Shown: in pieces, positions 34,650 to 45,992 of the stretch
Position numbering within the stretch: the stretch's first letter is position 1
Layout: the number at the start of each line of letters is the position of its first letter
Made by a program: the position numbers and the translations under genes
The notes under the pieces: generated by a model
What the model was told of the DNA's origin: nothing
Database searches by the model: none
The model's input: the letters and a program-made list of their open reading frames with translations, nothing else
Assembly: GCF_947490415.1 (NCBI RefSeq)
Contig: NZ_CANLGX010000003.1
Span: 599,147-663,146, forward strand
Direction of reading: 5' to 3'
Source of the DNA: an uncultured Eudoraea sp.
GTDB lineage: Bacteria; Bacteroidota; Bacteroidia; Flavobacteriales; Flavobacteriaceae
DNA length: 64,000 nt

Positions 34650-34973
34650 TTATCCTGACCCATTCGGTACCTGGCTGTTTAGGACATATTCTACCAAAAC
34701 TCTGAATTCTTCCAGTAATGTCGAGTTTGGATAGTGCTTTTTTGCTCTTCTGTACCAATAATCGGCGTTGAAGCGATCCCCTTCCTTGCGATGCAGATAG
34801 GCATGTATCCAAGAACCTAAATCAGAAGGGATATCCTGAGCAATATTATGAGATGCAATCCAATCCCCTTTTGCATCATGCCAAAGTGCTTGTAATGGTA
34901 AAGGCCATAACTCAGATGGATGTTCATTTTGTTGGGTTTTTAAAAATTCCTGGAAACTTCCCGGGGTATTCAT
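34650..34973 (-). CDS. Conserved hypothetical protein
   Basis: A 107-aa soluble protein, convergent with the RibK-like gene. Helical and tryptophan-rich: LQALWHDAKGDWIASHNIAQD, then SWIHAYLHRKEGDRFNADYWYRR. This second stretch, with HAYLHRKEGD and YWYRRA, looks like a conserved signature I have the impression of seeing in other phyla, but I cannot name the family. No signal peptide. No active-site motif beyond the conserved His/Glu/Asp residues. Confidence 0.65.
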   Translation of the reverse strand: MNTPGSFQEFLKTQQNEHPSELWPLPLQALWHDAKGDWIASHNIAQDIPSDLGSWIHAYLHRKEGDRFNADYWYRRAKKHYPNSTLLEEFRVLVEYVLNSQVPNGSG

Positions 34974-35108
34974 ATTGAGCCTTGATAAATTATATAGTTA
35001 ATTCGGACATTTTTACCCTTGTTTGGTCCTTTTTGATTTGAATTAAAAAGAGAATAAACCGTTCTTGACAATTACTATAAAAATAATCTAAAATTTAACA
35101 CAAGTATT

Positions 35109-35876
35109 ATGAAAAAAACATCAATTTCTTATTTATTAATAGCTGCGTTCCTACTGGGTACAGTAGTAATAACAACGGCACAGGAGGCAGACGCCCCGAT
35201 GTGGGAAACTATTGTATTAACTCCAGATAACACCAAGTTAAAAGTTCTTAGTGCAAACATGAAGGCTCACAATCAAAAATACCATAAAGAAGGTCCTTAC
35301 AAGGCTACCGTTTACCACATATCCAGTGGCCCGGATATTGGTAAAATTGTATGGATGATGGGACCACTAAAATATGCACACCTTGATTCCAGACCAGCTG
35401 CAGGAGGCCATGATGAAGACTGGCGAGATAACGTAATGGCTTATGTAAAGAAAATGGAACACGGAGAATATTGGAAAGGCGATGTTAAACTATCCAATAC
35501 AGATATGTTAACTGATGATCCTTCACTCTACCCTATTCAATTTATCAGATATTGGGAAGTTAATCTTGAGCACTCTCATAACGCAGAGAGTATGTTAACA
35601 ATTATTAGCAAAACTGTTAAAGCTATGGAAGGTAACAATGCATGGGGTGTTTATTATAACGAATTTAGACAAGGGTCAAAAATTGGCCGACACATTGCTA
35701 CTGTAGGCTTTTATAAAAATTGGGCAGAGTTCGATGAAGCGCCTACCTTTAAGAAAACTTTTTCTAAAGTTCATGGAGAGGATTCATGGGACGCCTTTGT
35801 CCGAAACATGGATCAGGTAATGGATAATAGTTGGGATGAAATATGGGTATACGATAAAGAGCTTAGTGGAGACTAA
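35109..35876 (+). CDS. Exported protein of unknown function
   Basis: A 255-aa protein with a cleavable signal peptide (about 1-24, ending TTAQ). The mature part may hold two similar alpha/beta halves (residues 30-150 and 150-255), each with a strand-helix-strand order and a conserved-looking W near the end (ATVYHISSGPDIGKIVW and GVYYNEFRQGSKIGRHIATVGF), which recalls duplicated dimeric alpha/beta (ABM-like) barrels. That fold is only a guess. The gene stands alone, with a strong terminator shared with ligA. Confidence 0.72.
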   Translation: MKKTSISYLLIAAFLLGTVVITTAQEADAPMWETIVLTPDNTKLKVLSANMKAHNQKYHKEGPYKATVYHISSGPDIGKIVWMMGPLKYAHLDSRPAAGGHDEDWRDNVMAYVKKMEHGEYWKGDVKLSNTDMLTDDPSLYPIQFIRYWEVNLEHSHNAESMLTIISKTVKAMEGNNAWGVYYNEFRQGSKIGRHIATVGFYKNWAEFDEAPTFKKTFSKVHGEDSWDAFVRNMDQVMDNSWDEIWVYDKELSGD

Positions 35877-35898
35877 TTTTCTGTAAAACACACTTTTT

Positions 35899-35929
35899 AA
35901 ACCCTCTTTTTCCTCTAAAAAGAGGGTTT

Positions 35930-35932
<3 letters not shown>
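35899..35932. terminator. Bidirectional terminator between the exported protein gene and ligA
   Basis: A 12-bp perfect stem, AAACCCTCTTTT (35899-35910) with AAAAGAGGGTTT (35917-35928), loop of 6 nt, then more T residues. It ends the + strand gene and, by symmetry, ligA, whose stop lies at its edge. Confidence 0.85.
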
Positions 35933-38508
<2,576 letters not shown>

Positions 38509-38568
38509 TTCCTAAATGTTCTCCGGACTTTAAAAATATTAAAAAGACAATTAAAATGCATTTTGAAT

Positions 38569-39423
38569 TTATCCTGCTTTCTTAGCTTTAATCATTCTGT
38601 CGTTTCCAAAGATATCTTTTCTAAGTTCAATTTCAGAAAAATTGAATTCTTCCAAAAGCAATTTTACCGCTTCACCTAAATATTGATTTATTTCCATATA
38701 AAGAACACCATTTGGAGTTAAGCTATTTTTTGCCAGTTTGGCGATTGGTCTATAAAAAAGTAAGGGATCCTCATCAGGAACAAACAATGCCAAATAAGGT
38801 TCATTTTTGAGGACATTGGTATGCATTTTGTCTTTCTCCATTTCTCTGACATAAGGCGGATTAGAAATTATAATGTCGTAGTTTTCCTTTAAGGAGGTAA
38901 TCTTTAAAATATCGCCTTGCATAAATTCAATATCCACATCATTCTTTAGCGCATTTTTTTCGGCTACTTCCAGTGCGGATTTGGAAATATCCATTGCCGT
39001 AGCCTCTATATTTGGTTTTAGTTTGGAAAGAGAAATTGCAATGCAACCGCTTCCTGTGCCAATATCAATGACTTTAAGTTTATTATCTATATTTTGAAAA
39101 TCTTCAAGCACCCAGTTTATCAATTCTTCTGTTTCCGGTCTTGGAATCAGAACAGACTCATTTACCATAATTTTCAAATCCATAAAAGTAGTCTCTCCCA
39201 AAACATACTGAATTGGTTGTTCATTCTTTAGTTTTGACAAACCCTCAAACATAATTTGTTCTTCCTCCTTAGTAATAACAATTCCGGGATCTATCGCCAG
39301 AATAAATCGCTCTAACCCAAAATAGTGTTCTATCATTAAATAAAACATGCTGTCTACTTCCTCTTTGGGATAGTTATCATCCAATTCCTTATGAAATATT
39401 TCCTTTATTTCCTTTAACAGCAT
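38569..39423 (-). CDS. prmC: Peptide chain release factor N5-glutamine methyltransferase
   Basis: PrmC methylates the glutamine of the GGQ motif of release factors RF1 and RF2. The start at 39423 gives 284 aa (MLLKEIKEIFHKEL); an in-frame start further upstream would add 18 hydrophobic residues and has no support. SAM motif VIDIGTGSGCIAISL and the catalytic NPPYVRE are present, as is the N-terminal helical domain (EQPIQYVLGET). Confidence 0.95.
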   Translation of the reverse strand: MLLKEIKEIFHKELDDNYPKEEVDSMFYLMIEHYFGLERFILAIDPGIVITKEEEQIMFEGLSKLKNEQPIQYVLGETTFMDLKIMVNESVLIPRPETEELINWVLEDFQNIDNKLKVIDIGTGSGCIAISLSKLKPNIEATAMDISKSALEVAEKNALKNDVDIEFMQGDILKITSLKENYDIIISNPPYVREMEKDKMHTNVLKNEPYLALFVPDEDPLLFYRPIAKLAKNSLTPNGVLYMEINQYLGEAVKLLLEEFNFSEIELRKDIFGNDRMIKAKKAG

Positions 39424-39444
39424 TTTTTTTAGGCTATATTCTTT

Positions 39445-39452
39445 CAAAATTA
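39445..39452 (-). promoter_or_regulatory. prmC -7 box
   Basis: The minus strand reads TAATTTTG, 21 nt before the prmC ATG at 39423. No matching -33 TTG at the expected distance. Confidence 0.35.
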
Positions 39453-39513
39453 AAACTACAAAAATCAGGTATTCCATGAATGTCTATAGTATCCGTATTC
39501 TTCTGGAATATCC

Positions 39514-39521
39514 TACTTTTG
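39514..39521 (+). promoter_or_regulatory. -7 box directly in front of ribD
   Basis: TACTTTTG ends 4 nt before the GTG start of ribD. If used, the mRNA begins at or very near the start codon. No -33 TTG. Confidence 0.35.
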
Positions 39522-39525
39522 CCAA

Positions 39526-40578
39526 GTGAAGATACACGAAAAATATATGCGTCGATGCATTGAATTGGGCAAAAAAGCCTTGGGCTCTTCCCCTCCAAAT
39601 CCAATGGTTGGAAGCCTTATAACCCATCAGGATAGAATAATCGGGGAAGGCTTCACCAGTCAATATGGGGGGCCACATGCAGAAGTAAATGCAATAAATT
39701 CCGTTGCTGACAAATCACTTTTAAAAGAAGCTACTCTTTATGTTACCCTGGAGCCCTGCTCCCATTATGGGAAAACTCCACCATGTGCCGATCTTATAAT
39801 CAAAAACAACTTACAGAAAGTGATTATAGGCATTCAGGATCCTAATATCAAAGTATCAGGGCGTGGCATAAAAAAGCTTAAGGAAGCCGGATGTGAAGTA
39901 TTACAGGGAGTATTAGAAGATGAGTGCAGGAAGCACCACAAGCGTTTTTTAACCTTTCAGGAAAAACAGAGGCCCTATATTATTTTGAAATGGGCAGAGT
40001 CTAAAGATGGATTTATTGCCCCACATGCAGACAAACGTAAAGCAAAGCCAGAACCGTATTGGATTAGTAATTCCTATGCAAGGCAACGTGTACATCAATG
40101 GCGCAGTGAACAACAGGCGATATTAGTGGGGACAAACACCGCTTTGTTAGATAATCCCAGATTAGATGTTCGTTCATGGAAAGGGACCTCGCCCATTCGA
40201 ATAATTATTGACAAAGCATTAAAACTGCCAATGGATCTTAATATCTATGACCATTCTAACCGAACTATAATTCTAACTGAGCTGGAAGATAAAACAAAGA
40301 TTAAGGAAGGGGTTGAATACGAGATCATTGATTTTAAGAAGAATATAGCCAAAGAAACCTGCAGGGTACTGTTTAAAAAAAATATATCCAGTGTGCTGAT
40401 TGAAGGGGGGGCTCTTACCTTAGCTACTTTTATCAATGCCGGCCTATGGGATGAAGCGAGAATAATTACCGGGGATATTGCCTTTGGTACCGGCACAAAA
40501 GCGCCACATATTGAGGGCAAACAAGTTAATACAGAAATCATGGGTACTAATACCATAAAGACACTTTTACATGATTGA
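39526..40578 (+). CDS. ribD: Bifunctional riboflavin biosynthesis deaminase/reductase
   Basis: RibD deaminates the GTP-derived pyrimidine and then reduces its ribose side chain, both in the riboflavin route. The 350-aa protein has the zinc deaminase domain (1-145: PNPMVGSLI, HAEVNAINS, EPCSHYGKTPPCADL) and the NADPH reductase domain (about 150-345: QAILVGTNTALLDNP, VLIEGGALTLATF). The GTG start is kept because KIHEKYMRRCIELG matches the family N-terminus; starting at ATG 39547 would remove part of it. It overlaps the HAD gene by 8 nt. Confidence 0.95.
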   Translation: MKIHEKYMRRCIELGKKALGSSPPNPMVGSLITHQDRIIGEGFTSQYGGPHAEVNAINSVADKSLLKEATLYVTLEPCSHYGKTPPCADLIIKNNLQKVIIGIQDPNIKVSGRGIKKLKEAGCEVLQGVLEDECRKHHKRFLTFQEKQRPYIILKWAESKDGFIAPHADKRKAKPEPYWISNSYARQRVHQWRSEQQAILVGTNTALLDNPRLDVRSWKGTSPIRIIIDKALKLPMDLNIYDHSNRTIILTELEDKTKIKEGVEYEIIDFKKNIAKETCRVLFKKNISSVLIEGGALTLATFINAGLWDEARIITGDIAFGTGTKAPHIEGKQVNTEIMGTNTIKTLLHD

Positions 40579-41182
40579 GAATATCATCTTTGATTTTGGA
40601 GATGTCTTCATAAACCTGGACAAACTGGCAACTGCCAGGGAAATGCAGCTATATGGTTTTAAAAACCTTACCCCTGAACTGGAAGAATTATTTACAGCTT
40701 ATGAAAAAGGATTAATAACAACTGAGCATTTTCTCAATCAAACCAATCATTTGTTTCCCAAAGCAAGCAGGTTGGATTTAATTCACGCCTGGAATTCCAT
40801 AATTCTTGATTTCCCAGAACAACGATTAAAATTTATAGAAAAATTGGCCAAAGAGGAAGATTACCGTCTTTTTCTTTTAAGTAATACGAATGAATTGCAC
40901 ATAGAATTTGTAAAGCAGAGAATGGGTAAAGAAAGGTATGCACGTTTTAAAAACTGTTTTGAAAAATTCTATTTATCTCATGAGATTAATTTGAGAAAAC
41001 CCGAACCAGCTATCTTCGAATATGTACTAAACTCAAATAATCTCAAGGCGGATAAAACGTTTTTTGTAGATGACAGTAAGGAACATACTTCTGCAGCCGC
41101 AAAATTAGGTATTAGGTGTTGGCATCTTAAGGTTGGTAAAGAGGATATTTTAGACCTAAATACTCAAATATTAAAATGTTAG
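40571..41182 (+). CDS. HAD-superfamily hydrolase
   Basis: A 203-aa haloacid dehalogenase-like phosphatase with a helical cap. Motif I is FDFGDVF with nucleophile D8, motif II LLSNTN, motif III KPEPAIFEYVL and motif IV FVDDSKEHTSAA. The second Asp of the common DXD motif I is replaced by G, as in the YihX-like subgroup. Its position inside the ribD unit (8-nt overlap) raises the possibility that it is the phosphatase of the riboflavin route; this is inference from position only. Confidence 0.9.
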   Translation: MIENIIFDFGDVFINLDKLATAREMQLYGFKNLTPELEELFTAYEKGLITTEHFLNQTNHLFPKASRLDLIHAWNSIILDFPEQRLKFIEKLAKEEDYRLFLLSNTNELHIEFVKQRMGKERYARFKNCFEKFYLSHEINLRKPEPAIFEYVLNSNNLKADKTFFVDDSKEHTSAAAKLGIRCWHLKVGKEDILDLNTQILKC

Positions 41183-42039
41183 ACCTTTCTTTAAGCATCC
41201 TTTTTTCAAGTCTGATATTTGTAATTTTTAAATTATTTGATACACACAAGATCCAGACTATTTATGCCATAATCATAAATTATATTACCGCGTGTCTTGT
41301 AGGAGTTCTATTTTATAGCAAGCCCATTCAGCTTTATGAAATTCCAAAAAATGACTGGTTTTATGGTACGCTGTTATTAGGTGTTCTGTTTATCGTGGTC
41401 TTTAATCTTATGGCAAAGACTTCACAGCGCCTTGGAGTATCGGTAGCGTCTGTTGCCACCAAAATGTCTTTCGTGATACCTGTGATATTAGGACTGTTAT
41501 TATATAACGAAAAACTGGGCTTTTTTAAAACATCCGGTATTGCACTGGCACTGGCTGCAGTATATTTTGCATCTGTGAAAGATACTCCCCGAGCAGTTCA
41601 AAAAAGATCTCTTTTGTTGCCTGTGATGGTGTTTTTAGGTTCCGGCATAATTGACGCCAGTATAAAATACATGGAAGAAAATCATGTTTCAACCAATGAA
41701 TTTCCAATATTTTCTGCGACTGTATTTGGTGCTGCAGCTTGTACCGGAGTGTTGTTTATTCTTTTAAGATCATTTAAAGTACCCATAAAACTCAATTTCA
41801 AAAATATTTTAGGGGGTATTGCACTAGGAATTCCTAACTTCTTCTCTATTTTCTTTTTATTAAGAGCACTTCAAAATGAAACGCTGAACAGCGCCTCCAT
41901 TTTTACACTGAATAATGTTGCCATTGTAATGTTTTCTACCTTGCTCGGTATTGTATTATTCAAAGAAAAGATCAGCCCTAAAAACTGGGGAGGTATTGTG
42001 TTGGCAGTTATAAGTATCATTCTAGTAGCATTTTTTTGA
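41176..42039 (+). CDS. EamA/DMT-family transporter
   Basis: A 287-aa integral inner membrane protein with about ten hydrophobic helices in two EamA-like halves (1-140 and 150-287). The short loop motifs VASVATKMSFVIPVI and the C-terminal IVMFSTLLGIVLFKEKI are typical of drug/metabolite transporters. The substrate cannot be read from sequence. It overlaps the HAD gene by 7 nt and the YigZ gene by 1 nt, so it belongs to the ribD unit; a link to riboflavin is unproven. Confidence 0.88.
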   Translation: MLDLSLSILFSSLIFVIFKLFDTHKIQTIYAIIINYITACLVGVLFYSKPIQLYEIPKNDWFYGTLLLGVLFIVVFNLMAKTSQRLGVSVASVATKMSFVIPVILGLLLYNEKLGFFKTSGIALALAAVYFASVKDTPRAVQKRSLLLPVMVFLGSGIIDASIKYMEENHVSTNEFPIFSATVFGAAACTGVLFILLRSFKVPIKLNFKNILGGIALGIPNFFSIFFLLRALQNETLNSASIFTLNNVAIVMFSTLLGIVLFKEKISPKNWGGIVLAVISIILVAFF

Positions 42040-42656
42040 TGGAAAATAAAATTGGTCTATATAAAACAGTATCCAAAGCATCAGAAGGTATCCTTTATAA
42101 AGACCGTAAGAGTAAATTTTATGCGTATACTTTTCCAGTAACAAATGAGAAGAATATAAAACCAATTATAGAAAACATTCGCAAAAAGCATCCAACGGCG
42201 AATCATGTTTGCTATGCATGGAGAATAGGTGTAGAAAAACAAAGGCATAGAGCAAATGACGATGGGGAACCAACTAATTCAGCAGGGGCTCCAATATACG
42301 GTCAAATAAAATCTTTTGGGTTAACCAATGTTGTGATAGCCGTGGCACGTATTTTTGGAGGCACTAAATTGGGGGTTGGTGGCCTGATATCAGCCTATCG
42401 GACAGCAGCACAATTAGCTTTAGAATCTTCTTCAATTATAGAAAAGTCGGTTAAAGTTGACTATAAACTATGTTTCAGTTATCCGCTCCTGAGCAAAGTA
42501 ATGCGGGTAATTAAACAAAACCCAATAGAGATCATTAAGCAGGACATGTCACTGGACTGTACTATTGAAATATCAGTAAAACTTAAGGATGCGGCTCAGA
42601 CTGAAAACATATTTAAGGGTATCCACGGAGTCTCCATATCGAAATTAGATGACTAG
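42039..42656 (+). CDS. YigZ/IMPACT-family protein
   Basis: A 205-aa protein of the UPF0029/IMPACT family: the N-terminal domain holds KSKFYAYTFPV, HVCYAWRIG and the signature RANDDGEPTNSAGAPIYGQI and GGTKLGVGGLISAYRTAA, and the C-terminal DUF1949-like domain follows. Bacterial members have unknown function and are related by fold to translation factor domains. Start ATG 42039 shares one base with the preceding stop. Last gene of the ribD unit. Confidence 0.92.
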   Translation: MENKIGLYKTVSKASEGILYKDRKSKFYAYTFPVTNEKNIKPIIENIRKKHPTANHVCYAWRIGVEKQRHRANDDGEPTNSAGAPIYGQIKSFGLTNVVIAVARIFGGTKLGVGGLISAYRTAAQLALESSSIIEKSVKVDYKLCFSYPLLSKVMRVIKQNPIEIIKQDMSLDCTIEISVKLKDAAQTENIFKGIHGVSISKLDD

Positions 42657-42682
42657 TATTTTAACAGATATTTTCATCCAGA

Positions 42683-43111
42683 CTAAGTTAGTTCATCTAT
42701 TGAATCATTATCATGATTTAGCAGTTTATCCATCAGGTAATCAGGGCATTTAACCGGTTTTTTGGTCTTAGCATTTATAAATGCCAAAACGGTGTTTGCC
42801 TCCACTAAAAGTTCTTCCGCTTCATTGTAAATTTCATAGTCAAATTCTATTCTAACTGAGGGTGTTTTTTTTAGTCTTGTAACCACGGTTAAAAGATCAT
42901 CATAAACCGCAGATTTATTAAATTTTAGTTGTAAGGAAATTACTGGTAACATAATTCCGTTTTCTTCCATGCTTTTGTAAGAAATACCCAAAGACCTTAA
43001 CCATTCGACTCTTCCCATCTCCAGGTATTGCGGATAATTCCCATGATACACCACACCCATTTGATCAGTTTCTCCGTAACGAACCCTAAAAGAAAATCGA
43101 TAAAAAAGCAT
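42683..43111 (-). CDS. YbgC/FadM-type acyl-CoA thioesterase
   Basis: A 142-aa hot-dog-fold thioesterase. The motif YGETDQMGVVYHGNYPQYLEM with the active Asp and the hydrophobic helix after it is characteristic of the 4-hydroxybenzoyl-CoA thioesterase/YbgC group. It splits acyl-CoA; the chain length is not predictable. It is divergent from dnaA across 208 nt, a common flavobacterial arrangement. Confidence 0.92.
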   Translation of the reverse strand: MLFYRFSFRVRYGETDQMGVVYHGNYPQYLEMGRVEWLRSLGISYKSMEENGIMLPVISLQLKFNKSAVYDDLLTVVTRLKKTPSVRIEFDYEIYNEAEELLVEANTVLAFINAKTKKPVKCPDYLMDKLLNHDNDSIDELT

Positions 43112-43319
43112 AATTTATCAGCTAAAAACTATATATTTATTATGAGGCCTAAAACGGGTGGCGAACATGCAAAAAAAAAAGATAAAATTCAACCCAAAAT
43201 GATTTTTTTTTTAGAATATTTGTTCACATATTTGTCTCGCTCTAAAGAATGCCAAAATAGGCATTTTCTTTGACCAACTTAGATAAATCTCTAACCAACA
43301 ATATAAGATAATCTTTAAT
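43112..43319. other. dnaA upstream region
   Basis: This 208-nt gap between the thioesterase gene and dnaA holds an A10 tract (43171-43180), a T10 tract (43203-43212), a single degenerate DnaA box TTGTTCACA (43220-43228, one mismatch to TTATNCACA) and a hairpin AATGCC/GGCATT (43248-43265) in the probable dnaA leader. One imperfect box is too little to call it the origin of replication. Confidence 0.5.
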
Positions 43320-44744
43320 ATGAGTGTTACTGCTAATTCCGTTTGGAAAAATTGCTTGGCTTTTATCCAAGATAATATCCAACCGCAGGCATTCAAAACA
43401 TGGTTTGAGCCTATCAAACCAGTGAAATTATCTGATAATGCATTAAGTATTCAGGTTCCCAGTAAGTTCTTCTACGAATGGCTGGAAGAACACTATGTAA
43501 AGTTACTTAAGGTTGCACTCACCAAAGAACTTGGAGAAAATGCAAAGCTGGTGTATATCATTAAGATGGAGAATACCTATGGCAACAGAGAACCTTTTAC
43601 TGAACAAATTCCAAGTTCTAACAGGGGTAGTGTTAATCCTCAGGAAATGGATGTTCCTATAAAATCTAAAAATCCGGAATTAAAAAATCCTTTTGTAATC
43701 CCGGGTATACGAAATATAAAGATAGAATCTCAGCTTAACCCTAATTACAATTTTGATAATTTCCTGGAAGGTGATTCCAACAGGCTGGCAAGATCTGCCG
43801 GTATGGCTGTCGCCAACAAACCTGGTGGAACTTCTTTTAATCCTCTTTTAATATTTGGAGGTGTAGGGCTGGGCAAGACACATCTGGCACATGCAATAGG
43901 TGTTGAAATTAAAGATAAATATCCGGAACGCACTGTGCTCTATATATCTGCTGAAAAATTCACACAACAGTATATTGAATCTGTAAAGAAAAACACTAGA
44001 AATGATTTCATTCATTTTTATCAGTTAATCGACGTACTCATAATTGATGATGTGCAATTCTTATCAGGGAAATCGGGAACACAAGATGTTTTCTTTCATA
44101 TTTTCAATCATTTACACCAAAATGGAAAACAAGTTATTCTAACTTCAGATAAGGCACCTGTAGACATGCAGGATATTGAACAGCGTTTACTTTCCCGATT
44201 TAAATGGGGATTATCCGCGGAGCTTCAAAACCCTGATTATGAAACCCGCATATCCATTTTAAGAAACAAACTATACAGAGATGGTGTTGAAATGCCCGAT
44301 GACATAGTTGAATATGTTGCCAAACATATAAAGACAAATATTAGAGAATTAGAAGGTGCTATAATTTCCCTTATTGCCCAATCTTCCTTCAATAAGAAAG
44401 AAGTTACTCTTGAATTGGCACAACAGGTAGTTGAAAAATTTGTAAAAAACACAAAAAGGGAAGTTTCCATAGACTATATACAAAAAGTTGTTTCTGATTA
44501 CTTTGAAATGGATGTAGCCACATTGCAATCCAAAACAAGGAAACGACATATCGTTCAAGCGCGACAGTTGGCTATGTTTTTTGCCAAAAAATTCACCAAA
44601 GCTTCGTTGGCAAGTATCGGTTCACAGATTGGTAAAAGGGATCATGCAACCGTACTTCACGCATGCAAAACGGTGGATAATCTGGCCGAAACGGATAAGC
44701 AGTTTAGAAAATACATCGAAGATCTAACAAAGAAATTTTCCTGA
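43320..44744 (+). CDS. dnaA: Chromosomal replication initiator DnaA
   Basis: The 474-aa initiator has the N-terminal helicase-contact domain (1-90), a variable linker (about 90-130), AAA+ domain with GGVGLGKTHLAHAI and LIIDDVQFL, and the DNA-binding domain IV whose signature GKRDHATVLHACKTV is complete. It opens the origin in its ATP form. It lies at the head of a group with a low-MW phosphatase and a methyltransferase-like gene, the usual flavobacterial context. Confidence 0.98.
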   Translation: MSVTANSVWKNCLAFIQDNIQPQAFKTWFEPIKPVKLSDNALSIQVPSKFFYEWLEEHYVKLLKVALTKELGENAKLVYIIKMENTYGNREPFTEQIPSSNRGSVNPQEMDVPIKSKNPELKNPFVIPGIRNIKIESQLNPNYNFDNFLEGDSNRLARSAGMAVANKPGGTSFNPLLIFGGVGLGKTHLAHAIGVEIKDKYPERTVLYISAEKFTQQYIESVKKNTRNDFIHFYQLIDVLIIDDVQFLSGKSGTQDVFFHIFNHLHQNGKQVILTSDKAPVDMQDIEQRLLSRFKWGLSAELQNPDYETRISILRNKLYRDGVEMPDDIVEYVAKHIKTNIRELEGAIISLIAQSSFNKKEVTLELAQQVVEKFVKNTKREVSIDYIQKVVSDYFEMDVATLQSKTRKRHIVQARQLAMFFAKKFTKASLASIGSQIGKRDHATVLHACKTVDNLAETDKQFRKYIEDLTKKFS

Positions 44745-44751
44745 TCAAGTT

Positions 44752-45231
44752 ATGCAAACAAAGGTTCTTATGGTATGCCTGGGTAATATCTGCAGGTCCC
44801 CATTAGCCGAAGGCATATTAAAATCAAAAACCGATTCGCAGTTTGTGCTGGTTGATTCTGCCGGTACCGCGGGATATCATATTGGAAATAATCCTGATCA
44901 AAGGTCTATTGCCGTTGCAAAAAAATATGGAATAGATATATCCGGACAAAGATGCCGAAAATTCAGTTATATCGATTTTGCTCAATTTGACATTATTTAT
45001 GCTATGGACTTAAATAATTACAATGACATCATGGCTTTGACTAATGATGAAAATGAAATTGAAAAGGTAAAACTTTTATTGGAAGAGGGAGGTTCATCTG
45101 TAAAAGAAGTCCCCGATCCATATTATGGCGGAGCAGATGGTTTTGAAGAGGTTTATAATCTTATAAATGAAGCCTGTAGTGTGATTGCTGAAAAATTAAA
45201 TTCAAAACGGAGTTCACAAAATGCAAATTAA
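44752..45231 (+). CDS. Low-molecular-weight protein-tyrosine-phosphatase
   Basis: A 159-aa phosphatase with the P-loop CLGNICRS (nucleophile C9, R15) and the general acid in VPDPYYGG near residue 124. These enzymes often oppose tyrosine kinases of polysaccharide export (Wzc-like), but no kinase is nearby. Starts 7 nt after the dnaA stop and overlaps the next gene by 11 nt. Confidence 0.95.
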   Translation: MQTKVLMVCLGNICRSPLAEGILKSKTDSQFVLVDSAGTAGYHIGNNPDQRSIAVAKKYGIDISGQRCRKFSYIDFAQFDIIYAMDLNNYNDIMALTNDENEIEKVKLLLEEGGSSVKEVPDPYYGGADGFEEVYNLINEACSVIAEKLNSKRSSQNAN

Positions 45232-45940
45232 TACTTCACAAGGCAAGTTATATATGATCCCAACTACTCTGGGTGAAAATGAACCTCTGGAAGTGTTGCC
45301 GATTTCTATTAAGAGAATAATAGAAGAGATTGATTATTATATCGTAGAGAATGAAAAAACTGCAAGACGATTTATTAAAAAAATTAGTCCCAGAAAATCA
45401 CAACCCAATTTAAACATCGCTCTTCTTAATAAATTTACAGATGCAGCAACCATTCCCTCTTTCCTTGATCCCTGTTTAGAAGGTAATAATGTGGGGGTTT
45501 TGTCTGAAGCCGGCTGCCCGGGAATTGCTGATCCAGGGTCTGAAGTAGTCCGAATTGCTCACCAGAAAGGAATAGCAGTAGTGCCCCTCGTTGGACCCTC
45601 TTCTATAATCTTAGCTCTTATGGCAAGCGGTCTAAATGGTCAAAATTTTGCATTCAACGGTTATCTGCCTATTGAAACCGCAGAACGTAAAAAAGCTATT
45701 AAGAGATTTGAAAAAATTTCCAGGGAAAATAATCAAAGTCAGCTATTTATAGAAACTCCATATAGAAATAATAATCTGCTGGAGGAGTTTGTTAAAACAC
45801 TTTCAAAAAATACCCGGCTTTGTGTAGCAACTGATATTACATTACCCACAGAGTTTATTGTAACAAAATTAGCTGGTAATTGGATACCGGAATCCGTTGA
45901 ACTTCATAAAAGGCCCACAATTTTTATTATTCAGGCCTAA
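45221..45940 (+). CDS. Tetrapyrrole-methylase-fold SAM-dependent methyltransferase (RsmI paralogue)
   Basis: A 239-aa protein with the TP-methylase fold also used by RsmI: YMIPTTLGENEPLEVLP, LSEAGCPGIADPGSEVV and PLVGPSSIILALMASGLNG. The first strand differs from canonical RsmI (no GTPIGN), and this type is a separate Bacteroidota group found after dnaA. It probably methylates a ribose or base in RNA; the exact target is unknown. Confidence 0.85.
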   Translation: MQINTSQGKLYMIPTTLGENEPLEVLPISIKRIIEEIDYYIVENEKTARRFIKKISPRKSQPNLNIALLNKFTDAATIPSFLDPCLEGNNVGVLSEAGCPGIADPGSEVVRIAHQKGIAVVPLVGPSSIILALMASGLNGQNFAFNGYLPIETAERKKAIKRFEKISRENNQSQLFIETPYRNNNLLEEFVKTLSKNTRLCVATDITLPTEFIVTKLAGNWIPESVELHKRPTIFIIQA

Positions 45941-45992
45941 AAACCCTCACCTTAACACCAGGGATTTTGTATATCTCGGTTTTATAACTCAA

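Noticed and set aside
34177..34973. A toxin-antitoxin pair made of the two small genes
   Set aside because: The genes are convergent rather than co-directional, and neither has toxin or antitoxin features.
43112..43319. Origin of replication next to dnaA
   Set aside because: Only one imperfect DnaA box is present and no repeated AT-rich 13-mers; I would not call an origin from this.
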